Notes under the pieces: model-generated
The model's input: only the letters and a program-made list of their open reading frames with translations
Told to the model about the DNA's origin: nothing
Databases searched by the model: none
Source of the DNA: Butyricicoccus pullicaecorum
GTDB lineage: Bacteria > Bacillota > Clostridia > Oscillospirales > Butyricicoccaceae
Assembly (NCBI GenBank): GCA_018365995.1
Contig: JAGZIY010000014.1
Coordinates: 1 to 64,000 of the forward strand
Reading direction: 5' to 3'
Length of the DNA: 64,000 nucleotides
Position numbers and translations under genes: made by a program
Shown here: positions 30,939-39,007 of the stretch, piece after piece
How positions within the stretch are numbered: position 1 is the first letter of the stretch
Layout of the letters: every line of letters begins with the position of its first letter

Positions 30939-32753
30939 ATGGTTAGAAATGATTTAAGAAATATTGCAATTATTGCGCACGTTGACCACGGTAAAACAAC
31001 GCTGGTTGACCAGATGCTCAAGCAGGCAGGCACATTCCGTGAGAATCAGGTGGTTGAGGAACGTGTTATGGACTCCAATGCCATTGAGCGCGAGCGTGGT
31101 ATCACAATTCTTGCGAAAAATACGTCTGTACGTTATCGAGATACAAAGATCAATATTGTGGATACTCCAGGGCATGCTGATTTTTCGGGTGAAGTAGAAC
31201 GTATCCTGAAGATGGTTGATGGCGTCATCTTATTGGTCGATTCCGCAGAAGGTCCGATGCCTCAGACTCGTTTTGTTTTGCAGAAGGCACTCGAGTTCGG
31301 TCACAAAATCATTATTGTAATCAATAAGATAGACCGCCCAGATGCACGCTTGAATGAGGTCGGCGATGAAGTATTGGAGCTGCTCTTGAACCTTGATGCA
31401 AATGATGAACAGCTGGACAGCCCGATTATTTACTGCTCTGGTCGTGATGGTACGGCATCTATGTCTCCAAATACACCGGGCACCGATTTGGTTCCGCTAT
31501 TCGATCAGATTTTGGAGCATATCCCGGCACCGGAAGTGGATATGGACGGCGATATGCAGATGCTCGTATCCTCGATTGACTATAATGAGTATGTAGGTCG
31601 CATCGGTATTGGTCGTATTGAGCGCGGCAGTATGAAGGTGGGACAGCCCGTAACGGTTGCAGACTATCACGAGCGCGTAAAGCCATATAACGGCAAAATT
31701 GTTACGCTGTATACCATTGAGGGACTGGCGCGCACACCAGTGGATACTTGCAGTGCCGGTGATATTGTATGTTTCTCTGGTATTGAAAATATTACCATTG
31801 GTGAAACCCTGTGTGCGCAGAGCAATGTAGAACCGCTTCCATTTGTTAAGATTTCTGAGCCGACGGTTGAAATGTATTTTATGGTCAATGACAGTCCGTT
31901 TGCAGGTAAGGATGGTAAGTTTGTTACCTCTCGTCATCTGCGTGAGCGCCTGTTCCGTGAGCTGTTGAAAGATGTTTCTCTGCGCGTCAGCGAGACCGAT
32001 ACCACAGATGCATTCTGTGTTTCCGGTCGTGGTGAGATGCATTTGTCTATTTTGATTGAAAACCTGCGCCGCGAAGGTTATGAATTCCAAGTTGGTGCAC
32101 CAAAGGCACTCATGAAGGAAATTGATGGTGTCAAGTGTGAGCCGATTGAGCGCATGATTGCAGATGTTCCGCAAGATGCACTTGGCTCTGTTATGGAAAA
32201 AATGGGTTCCCGAAAGGGCGAGCTGGTTACGATGAACCCGAAGGGGGATCGTATGCGTGTAGAATTCCTGATTCCGGCGCGCGGACTTTTTGGGTATCGC
32301 AATGAGTTCCTCACCGATACCAAGGGTGAGGGTGTCCTGTCCTCTGTGTTTCATTCCTATCAGCCATATAAGGGTGAGATTCAGAAGCGCAGCCAAGGCA
32401 GCCTGATTGCATTTGAGACCGGTGAGGCAATTACCTACGGTTTGTACAATGCGCAGGAGCGTGGTACGCTGTTTATTGGTGCGGGTACACCGGTATATGA
32501 AGGTATGGTTGTCGGTGCTACCCCGAAAAGTGAGGATATCTCAGTCAATGTCTGCAAGAAGAAGCAGCTCACCAATACCCGTGCATCGGGCTCAGATGAT
32601 GCACTGCGTCTCGTTCCGCCGCGTCAGATGTCCATTGAGGCGGCATTGGAGTTCCTCGCAGATGATGAACTGCTTGAGGTGACTCCAAATAATCTGCGTA
32701 TCCGCAAGAAAATTCTGTCCAATCAGCTGCGCATGAAGAAGAATCACGGATAA
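30939..32753 (+). CDS. typA: Translational GTPase TypA/BipA
   Basis: A 604-residue ribosome-associated GTPase linked to ribosome assembly and stress. G motifs: AHVDHGKTT (G1), the RGITI switch region (G2), DTPGHADF (G3) and NKIDRPDA (G4). Translation-factor domains II, III and V and the TypA-specific C-terminal domain follow. GAGGAGG lies 7 bases before ATG 30939. A weak promoter (TGGAAA, 17 bp, TATAAT at 30888-30893) may serve it. Full length. Confidence 0.96.
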   Translation: MVRNDLRNIAIIAHVDHGKTTLVDQMLKQAGTFRENQVVEERVMDSNAIERERGITILAKNTSVRYRDTKINIVDTPGHADFSGEVERILKMVDGVILLVDSAEGPMPQTRFVLQKALEFGHKIIIVINKIDRPDARLNEVGDEVLELLLNLDANDEQLDSPIIYCSGRDGTASMSPNTPGTDLVPLFDQILEHIPAPEVDMDGDMQMLVSSIDYNEYVGRIGIGRIERGSMKVGQPVTVADYHERVKPYNGKIVTLYTIEGLARTPVDTCSAGDIVCFSGIENITIGETLCAQSNVEPLPFVKISEPTVEMYFMVNDSPFAGKDGKFVTSRHLRERLFRELLKDVSLRVSETDTTDAFCVSGRGEMHLSILIENLRREGYEFQVGAPKALMKEIDGVKCEPIERMIADVPQDALGSVMEKMGSRKGELVTMNPKGDRMRVEFLIPARGLFGYRNEFLTDTKGEGVLSSVFHSYQPYKGEIQKRSQGSLIAFETGEAITYGLYNAQERGTLFIGAGTPVYEGMVVGATPKSEDISVNVCKKKQLTNTRASGSDDALRLVPPRQMSIEAALEFLADDELLEVTPNNLRIRKKILSNQLRMKKNHG

Positions 32754-32822
32754 TTGGATACATTCCAATTTACAGGACGGATTTGATGTAAAACCATACA
32801 TCAGAGAAAGGAAGTATAAACA

Positions 32823-33203
32823 ATGAAAAAGAAAGTTTTGAACTCTGCATTTGCACCAGCTGCAATCGGTCCCTATTCTCAGGCAATTGAAACCGATGGT
32901 TTCATTTTCACCTCTGGTCAGATCCCGATTGACTATAAGACAGGCAAGATTGAAGGTACTACCATTGAGGAGCAGGCTGAACAAGTCATGCAAAACCTCA
33001 AGCATGTGCTGGCAGAAGGCGGTGTTGGCATGGACCGCGTGGTAAAGACAACTTGTTATTTGGCAGATCTTGCCGATTTTGCCGCATTTAATGAAGTATA
33101 TGGAAAATATTTCCCAGAATCCGCACCGGCACGTTCTTGTTTTGCGGTTGCAGGTCTGCCGATGGGCGCAAAGCTCGAGGTAGAGTGCATTGCAGTAAAG
33201 TAA
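32823..33203 (+). CDS. ridA: RidA family enamine/imine deaminase
   Basis: A 126-residue RidA (YjgF/YER057c) that hydrolyses reactive enamines such as 2-aminoacrylate formed by PLP enzymes. Marks are the N-terminal APAAIGPYSQAIE, FTSGQIPID, the active-site Arg in PARSCFAVAGLPMGAKLEVECIA, and Glu near the C-terminus. Standard length. It is close behind typA (69 bases, no terminator), probably co-transcribed. A strong terminator follows. Confidence 0.95.
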   Translation: MKKKVLNSAFAPAAIGPYSQAIETDGFIFTSGQIPIDYKTGKIEGTTIEEQAEQVMQNLKHVLAEGGVGMDRVVKTTCYLADLADFAAFNEVYGKYFPESAPARSCFAVAGLPMGAKLEVECIAVK

Positions 33204-33214
33204 AAAGATAGGAT

Positions 33215-33250
33215 AAAAGCGGCTGACCTGTTTACGGGTCAGCCGCTTTT
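33215..33250. terminator. Bidirectional terminator
   Basis: A 14-bp perfect stem (AAAAGCGGCTGACC and complement) between ridA and the convergent DUF2262 gene. Confidence 0.88.
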
Positions 33251-33253
33251 GTA

Positions 33254-34084
33254 TTATCCAGCAATGGCTGCATCGGAGAATCCATCTTCCAGATTGCCGG
33301 AGACAATGATTACATGACCCCAGAAGAGATCATCGTCATCATAATAAAGTTCGAATGCACCATCTTGTGCACAAATAGAAATTTCACTGATTGAGATACG
33401 TGCTGCAAATTCATCTTCTGTAATTTCGGCGGTATCCTCCTCGTCGTCTTGCCAGTCATTTGCACATTCTGCTAACATAGATGCAGCAAATCGACGTGCC
33501 TTTTGATCCCAGCCGGTACAGTCTGCCAGCAAACTTTGTAAGGTGCTTCGGGCAGCATCTGCTGTTTGCGATGCGTCTGCTTCGAGATGTATGAGACAGT
33601 TTTTGCCCGCCCATTGTCCCTCACCGCAGAATAGATTGAGTGATTTATCCAGTACCAGTGGGGAGCACCCGGGTATTTCCAGTATAACGGGTGTTTGATA
33701 CGCTGTAAGCAGTTGTGTGAGTCGTGTGTCTTGGCAGTCACGTTCCAAAACTTCGGTAACCCAAAGGTATCTGCCTTGTGGAAGCTGTGGTGTGGGCAGA
33801 GATTCCTGCACACGCAGGCGATAAACCGAAAGGCTTTGCAAATCAAAGATTTGTTCTTTGGTTTGACGTTCAGCCTCGGTGAGCTGCCAGCAAAGCTGAC
33901 AGGTATCTGTGGAAAGCTGCCCGCTGTTCAGGTCAATGACACCAAGTGTCGGAAAGGTCATCTCCCATAATGTGCTGCTGCCAGATCTGCCGCAGCCGCC
34001 ATATTCTTGTGTCAGCGCGAGGATTTCTTTGGATTCCTGCGAAAATCGAGAAAGAAAAATGGTGCGTTCCTGTTGCTCTCCCAT
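33254..34084 (-). CDS. DUF2262 domain protein
   Basis: A 276-residue soluble protein. The C-terminal ~130 residues (from about TGWDQKARRFAASMLAECAN to the YYDDDDLFWGHVIIVSG motif) match the DUF2262 pattern. The N-terminal half is not recognised and shows no membrane segments. DUF2262 has no established role, although related acidic proteins occur among toxin-immunity proteins. It starts 5 bases after the stop of the DUF4364 gene, so the two are one transcription unit. Confidence 0.75.
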   Translation of the reverse strand: MGEQQERTIFLSRFSQESKEILALTQEYGGCGRSGSSTLWEMTFPTLGVIDLNSGQLSTDTCQLCWQLTEAERQTKEQIFDLQSLSVYRLRVQESLPTPQLPQGRYLWVTEVLERDCQDTRLTQLLTAYQTPVILEIPGCSPLVLDKSLNLFCGEGQWAGKNCLIHLEADASQTADAARSTLQSLLADCTGWDQKARRFAASMLAECANDWQDDEEDTAEITEDEFAARISISEISICAQDGAFELYYDDDDLFWGHVIIVSGNLEDGFSDAAIAG

Positions 34085-34089
34085 AGGAT

Positions 34090-34632
34090 TCAGTTTCCTT
34101 TCGTATCGTAATCGTTGGTCATGGCATGTAGAATCGTTTGATAAATTTCTTCTGCATGTGCACGGAATGTCTTTTCTAATAAAGAAGCTTGTTCTGCGCT
34201 TGCTGCATGCAATTCAAGAGAAAAGACCTCATCAATGCCGACCTTGACCAAAAAATCATGCGCCCGCTGCTGCTCTGTATGGGTGAGAATGACGGCATCG
34301 CGATGTGCTTGCCGCACGACGCGAAGTGCGGAGCGCTGCGCAGACTCTCGGACGGTGTAGGGAAGACGGTTATTAAAGGCAGCAAGTGCCTCATGCCCCT
34401 TGTCGCTGATGGTATAGGTGGTATCCAGACAAGGATCTGCAATGGAAAGATGACCGGTTTCTACCAGTTCATCAAAGGCTTCCTTGAATTCAAACCAACC
34501 AAATCCATCATCACACCAAGTACATACATCGAGCAGGATCTCAAAGGTTGCAGGCTCGGGCAGATAACATAATGCATATAGAATGAGAAATTTGATATCT
34601 TCTTTGGTTTTGATAAATCCATAACGTGCCAT
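34090..34632 (-). CDS. DUF4364 family protein (winged-helix-like)
   Basis: A 180-residue protein starting MARYGFIKTKEDIKFLILYAL. This matches DUF4364, a Clostridial family whose N-terminal half looks like a PadR/winged-helix DNA-binding fold (EILLDVCTWCDDGFGWFEFKEAFDELVETGHL), followed by a helical domain. The role is unknown; transcription regulation is an inference. ATG 34632 is 6 bases after AGGAGGG. The frame is open for 50 codons further upstream, but that stretch lacks a ribosome site. Confidence 0.82.
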   Translation of the reverse strand: MARYGFIKTKEDIKFLILYALCYLPEPATFEILLDVCTWCDDGFGWFEFKEAFDELVETGHLSIADPCLDTTYTISDKGHEALAAFNNRLPYTVRESAQRSALRVVRQAHRDAVILTHTEQQRAHDFLVKVGIDEVFSLELHAASAEQASLLEKTFRAHAEEIYQTILHAMTNDYDTKGN

Positions 34633-34736
34633 AGAGTTCCCTCCTAGTTTTTGGGAATGATATACGTTTATAGTATAGCACGTTTTTTTGAGTAGGGGAA
34701 CGGGCACGCTCATAAAAATAGGAACAGAAAAAACGG

Positions 34737-34766
34737 TTGCAAACAGACGTTCGTTTGTGCTATGAT
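34737..34766 (+). promoter_or_regulatory. Promoter with LexA box for the GNAT-radC-uvrB-uvrA run
   Basis: TTGCAA (34737-34742), an 18-bp spacer and TATGAT (34761-34766). The spacer contains CAAACAGACGTTCG (34740-34753), which matches the Gram-positive LexA/DinR consensus CGAACRNRYGTTYG at all but one position. Confidence 0.7.
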
Positions 34767-34808
34767 GAATAATAGATATCAAACAGACAGGGTAGGGAGA
34801 GCAACACT

Positions 34809-35444
34809 ATGGTTACGATACGACCTGCAAGTCCGTCAGATGCAAAAGAAATGCTTGCAATTTATCGCTATTATGTTACAGATACAACGGTTTCTAGTGA
34901 ATATGAGCCGCCTTCACTGGAAATATTTCAAGAGCGGATCCGAACCTATACCGAAAAGCTTCCGTGGCTGATTTGCCGAATTGATGGCAACGCAGTGGGA
35001 TATGGCTATGCCTCTCCGCATCGTTCGCGTGCAGGATATCAGTGGTCGGTTGAAACATCAATTTATGTTGCACCGGAATTTCAGCGTCACGGGATTGCGG
35101 GGGCATTGTATCGCTCCCTGTTTTCTCTCCTTGTACGGCAGGGATATTATAATATTTTTGTGGGCATTACCTCTCCAAATGAGAAAAGCATTAAATTTCA
35201 TACCGCAATGGGGTTTGTGATTTCAGGTGCATACCAAAATAGTATGTATAAATTCGGGAAGTGGCGGGATGTTATCTGGATGGCAAAGAGTTTGCGCTCG
35301 CATGAGGTGGCACCTGTACCAACGGTTTCCTTTCCCGAAATTGCGCAGGAAGCACAAACAGAGTCTGTGCTGTTGGCGCAAGCACAGACTGTAAAACCAT
35401 TTAATGTGGGAGAGGTGTGTGGAGATGAAAAGAAAACAGGATGA
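34809..35444 (+). CDS. GNAT N-acetyltransferase (phosphinothricin-acetyltransferase-like)
   Basis: A 211-residue protein whose first ~170 residues are a GNAT domain of the PAT/YncA type: IRPASPSDAKEMLAIYRYYV at the N-terminus, ETSIYVAPEFQRHGIAGALYRSLF as the acetyl-CoA loop, and the C-terminal KFHTAMGFVISG. The last ~40 residues are a variable, Ala/Gln-rich tail. The family acetylates small amines, including glufosinate and methionine analogues. radC starts inside its 3' end, and it is the first gene after the LexA-type promoter. Confidence 0.85.
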   Translation: MVTIRPASPSDAKEMLAIYRYYVTDTTVSSEYEPPSLEIFQERIRTYTEKLPWLICRIDGNAVGYGYASPHRSRAGYQWSVETSIYVAPEFQRHGIAGALYRSLFSLLVRQGYYNIFVGITSPNEKSIKFHTAMGFVISGAYQNSMYKFGKWRDVIWMAKSLRSHEVAPVPTVSFPEIAQEAQTESVLLAQAQTVKPFNVGEVCGDEKKTG

Positions 35445-36144
35445 GCAGGCACGCTTAGATGCAGCAGAGCATGAGGATCATCGTTCTCGTATGCGCGCCC
35501 GTATGGTGCGGCAGGGATTTGACAGCTTAGAGCCGCATGAAGCACTGGAAGTGCTTTTATACTATGTCGTGCCGCGGCGGGACGTCAATCCACTGGCACA
35601 TCGGCTGCTGCGTACCTTTGGCGGGTATCATCGCGTTTTTGAAGCGACCATAGAAGAACTGAAAAAGGTAGATGGTGTAGGAGATAAGGTGGCACTCTAT
35701 TTATATACATTGGGTGCTCATGAGAGACGGTGCGACCATAGCAGAGCTGTGCAAAATGGAAAAACTTTACAGCTCAATACCATTGCCCGCATGGCAGATT
35801 ATTTGCGGCCGCAGTTTAAGGGACTTCGGGAGGAAGCATCAGTCTTGCTTTGTCTAGATGCGTCAAGACGTCCCATCAGCTGTGATGTCTTGGGTGTAGG
35901 TTCAGTCAATGCGAGCGAAGTGAGTATTCAGAAAATCAATGCGCTCGCAGTACGGCATCATGCGGCTGTCACGGTTCTGGCGCACAACCACCCACGTGGC
36001 GCTGCAATCCCATCGCAGGAGGACATTGAGACAACATTACAGCTGCGTGTCCTGCTCTCTGGTGTTGGGGTGGAACTGATTGAGCATTTGATTTTTGGAG
36101 AGCACGATTTTGTATCGCTTGCAGAAAGCGGATTCTTTGGATAG
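35425..36144 (+). CDS. radC: RadC family protein (JAMM/MPN+ domain)
   Basis: A 239-residue protein. The N-terminal helix-hairpin-helix part (about 20-100, EELKKVDGVGDKVAL) precedes an MPN+ domain with the zinc motif HNHPRGAAIPSQED (His187, His189, Asp200). RadC was once linked to repair, and its biochemical role is still unsettled. ATG 35425 is chosen over 35404 because GGGAGAGG lies upstream. It overlaps the GNAT gene by 20 bases and sits 26 bases before uvrB, inside a probable SOS unit. Confidence 0.92.
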   Translation: MKRKQDEQARLDAAEHEDHRSRMRARMVRQGFDSLEPHEALEVLLYYVVPRRDVNPLAHRLLRTFGGYHRVFEATIEELKKVDGVGDKVALYLYTLGAHERRCDHSRAVQNGKTLQLNTIARMADYLRPQFKGLREEASVLLCLDASRRPISCDVLGVGSVNASEVSIQKINALAVRHHAAVTVLAHNHPRGAAIPSQEDIETTLQLRVLLSGVGVELIEHLIFGEHDFVSLAESGFFG

Positions 36145-36170
36145 CAGACGGAGATAAGGAGGCGCGATTT

Positions 36171-38129
36171 ATGCCCAAATTTCAGGTAGTCAGTGCATAT
36201 CAGATGGCGGGGGATCAGCCCGCTGCGGTAGAGGCATTGTCTGCGGGTGTGGAAAATGGACTGACAGAACAGACCCTGCTTGGGGTTACAGGGTCTGGAA
36301 AGACCTTTACCATGGCGAATATTATTGAAAAGACCCAGCGCCCAACTTTGGTGCTGGCACATAATAAAACCTTGGCGGCACAGCTTTGTTCAGAGCTGCG
36401 CGAATTTTTTCCCAATAATGCGGTTGAATTTTTTGTTTCCTATTATGACTATTATCAACCAGAAGCCTATATTGCATCAACGGATACCTATATTGAAAAG
36501 GATTCGGCAATCAATGATGAAATTGACCGTCTGCGTCACTCGGCAACGAGTGCGCTATTTGAGCGGGAAGATGTCATTATTGTAGCATCTGTTTCCTGTA
36601 TTTACTCTCTCGGTGACCCAATCGATTATAAAAATATGGTGATTTCTTTGCGTCCGGGTATGGAGAAGAACCGTGATGATTTGCTGCGTAAACTCATTGA
36701 AATCCAATATGAGCGCAACGATGTTGCATTTGAGCGCAATCGGTTTCGGGTACGCGGTGATGTTGTGGAAATTTGGCCCGCTTATGCAGAGAGTATGGCG
36801 TTCCGTGTGGAATTTTTTGGAGATGAAATTGACAGGCTGCGTGAAATCAATCCGCTGACCGGATCCCCGATACGTGATGTGCAGCATGTTGCGATTTATC
36901 CTGCAAGTCATTATGTCACGACAAAAGAAAAGCTGGAACGCGCAATCCATGTGCTGGAGGAGGAGCTTGACGAGCGGGTCAAATGGTTTGAGGCTCACGG
37001 CAAGCTGGTGGAGGCACAGCGCATTGCACAGCGTACACGATATGATATTGAGATGATGCAGGAAATCGGCTTTTGCAGCGGCATTGAAAATTATTCCCGT
37101 GTGATTTCCGGGCGCGAGCCCGGTTCGGCACCCTGTACGCTGCTCGATTATTTCCCAAAGGATTTTCTGCTGATTGTAGATGAGAGTCATGTAACCTTGC
37201 CGCAGGTACGTGCCATGTATCACGGCGATTTTGCACGTAAGACAAGTCTTATCGAGAATGGTTTCCGTTTGCCCTCTGCACTGGACAACCGTCCGTTGAA
37301 CTTTGAGGAGTTCAATGCGCGCATCAACCAGGTGATTTATGTCTCTGCGACGCCGGGTGATTATGAAAAGGAGCGTTCTGGGCAGATTGTGGAACAGGTC
37401 ATCCGCCCAACCGGATTGTTAGACCCGCTGATTGATGTGCGCCCGGTAGATGGACAAATCGACGATTTGTTAGGCGAGATCCATGCGGTGACAGCGCGTG
37501 GAGAACGTGTGCTTGTAACAACACTGACGAAGAAAATGGCAGAGGACTTAACGAGTTATCTGGAAAACGCGGGGGTGCGAGTGCGCTATCTGCACCATGA
37601 TGTCAAGACCATTGAGAGAATGGAACTGATTCGGGATCTGCGCCTTGGATTGTATGATGTTCTGGTGGGTATCAACCTGCTGCGGGAGGGGCTTGATTTG
37701 CCGGAGGTATCGCTGGTTGCCATTTTAGATGCAGATAAGGAGGGCTTTCTGCGCTCTGAAACCTCACTCATTCAGACGATTGGCAGAGCAGCGCGCAATG
37801 CAGACGGTCGCGTGGTGATGTATGCAGATACCATTACAAGATCCATGCGGTGTGCAATAGATGAGACGGCGCGCCGCCGCGAAAAGCAGATGGCGTTCAA
37901 TGTGGCGCATGGCATCGTGCCCAAAACGATACAAAAAAATGTGCATGAAATTATTGAAATCTCGAGCGAGAGCCAGACATCCGAGAAAAAGCGTATGAGC
38001 AAGAGCGAACGGAATGTCGAGATTGCACGGCTGACCCGACAAATGAAGGAGGCTGCAAAGCTGCTTGAGTTTGAACTGGCGGCACAATTGCGTGATCAGA
38101 TTCAGGCACTCCAAAGCGGCATGGAATAA
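36171..38129 (+). CDS. uvrB: UvrABC excinuclease subunit B
   Basis: The 652-residue damage-verification helicase of nucleotide-excision repair. Walker A is GVTGSGKTF (about residues 38-46). The beta-hairpin region has FFVSYYDYYQPEAYI, helicase motifs include LIVDESH, INLLREGLDLPEVSLV and QTIGRAARN, and a C-terminal UVR domain (EAAKLLEFELAAQLRDQIQ) contacts UvrC. AAGGAGG precedes ATG 36171. uvrA lies two genes on; uvrC is not in the window. Confidence 0.97.
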   Translation: MPKFQVVSAYQMAGDQPAAVEALSAGVENGLTEQTLLGVTGSGKTFTMANIIEKTQRPTLVLAHNKTLAAQLCSELREFFPNNAVEFFVSYYDYYQPEAYIASTDTYIEKDSAINDEIDRLRHSATSALFEREDVIIVASVSCIYSLGDPIDYKNMVISLRPGMEKNRDDLLRKLIEIQYERNDVAFERNRFRVRGDVVEIWPAYAESMAFRVEFFGDEIDRLREINPLTGSPIRDVQHVAIYPASHYVTTKEKLERAIHVLEEELDERVKWFEAHGKLVEAQRIAQRTRYDIEMMQEIGFCSGIENYSRVISGREPGSAPCTLLDYFPKDFLLIVDESHVTLPQVRAMYHGDFARKTSLIENGFRLPSALDNRPLNFEEFNARINQVIYVSATPGDYEKERSGQIVEQVIRPTGLLDPLIDVRPVDGQIDDLLGEIHAVTARGERVLVTTLTKKMAEDLTSYLENAGVRVRYLHHDVKTIERMELIRDLRLGLYDVLVGINLLREGLDLPEVSLVAILDADKEGFLRSETSLIQTIGRAARNADGRVVMYADTITRSMRCAIDETARRREKQMAFNVAHGIVPKTIQKNVHEIIEISSESQTSEKKRMSKSERNVEIARLTRQMKEAAKLLEFELAAQLRDQIQALQSGME

Positions 38130-38166
38130 AGCAAGACTGTGTTGACCAGCATGGAGGATAAGAGAA

Positions 38167-38979
38167 ATGAAGAAAGTTTATGCAATGTACTGGAGCGCAA
38201 CTGGAACGACCAAAAAAGTGGTGTCTGCGATTGCGGAAACCTTGGCAAGGCTTGCAGAGATACCATATGAAGTCATAGATTTTACCCGACCGGCTGCACG
38301 GGAGTCTGCACCCTGTTTTGAGGAGCGGGATATTGTGATTTTTGGCACGCCCGTATATGCAGGTCGCGTACCGAATGTACTGCTTAAATATTTGCAGACC
38401 ATACAGGGCGGCGGTGCGTATGCAGTACCTGTGGTTTTGTTTGGCAATCGCAATTTTGATGATGGACTCATAGAATTGCGAAATCTGCTTGAAGCAGATG
38501 GATTTCATACGATAGCAGGTGGAGCCTTTGTGGGAGAACATGCCTTTTCCAAAACGCTTGGTGCGGGCAGACCGGATGAGGCAGACTTGAAAGAGGCACG
38601 TGAATTTGCAGATGTAATCTGGAGGGCAATGCAGCAGGGCGTATATCATACGCCGGTGCAGGTGGCAGGCAACGAGCCGATTCGTCCATACTATATGCCA
38701 AGAGACCGTGCGGGCAATCCTATCAATATCCTCAAGGTGAAGCCAAAAACGCATGAGGCGCTTTGCGATGGCTGCGGAGTCTGTGTGCGGGTCTGCCCGA
38801 TGGGTTCGATTGATGCCGAAAATCCATCTTTGGTTCCGGGGATTTGCATTAAATGCTGTGCATGCGTTAAAAAATGTCCAACTGGGGCAAAATATTATGA
38901 TGATCCAGGATATCTGTATCATAAGGAAGAATTGGAGCTTGCGTATGAGCGCCGCGCATCGAACGCGACCTTTGTGTGA
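38167..38979 (+). CDS. Flavodoxin-ferredoxin fusion (EFR1 family)
   Basis: A 270-residue redox protein. Residues 1-~155 form a flavodoxin-like domain with the FMN phosphate loop YWSATGTTKKV (about 8-18) and FGTPVYAGRVPN. Residues 195-240 hold two [4Fe-4S] motifs: Cys200-203-206-210 and Cys227-230-233-237, each followed by Pro. Family members are EFR1-type Clostridial electron carriers of unknown partner. It lies between uvrB (37 bases) and uvrA (28 bases) with no terminator, so it is probably in the repair operon. Confidence 0.9.
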   Translation: MKKVYAMYWSATGTTKKVVSAIAETLARLAEIPYEVIDFTRPAARESAPCFEERDIVIFGTPVYAGRVPNVLLKYLQTIQGGGAYAVPVVLFGNRNFDDGLIELRNLLEADGFHTIAGGAFVGEHAFSKTLGAGRPDEADLKEAREFADVIWRAMQQGVYHTPVQVAGNEPIRPYYMPRDRAGNPINILKVKPKTHEALCDGCGVCVRVCPMGSIDAENPSLVPGICIKCCACVKKCPTGAKYYDDPGYLYHKEELELAYERRASNATFV

Positions 38980-39007
38980 GCCCTTGAATTTATTGAAAGG
39001 ATTATAA

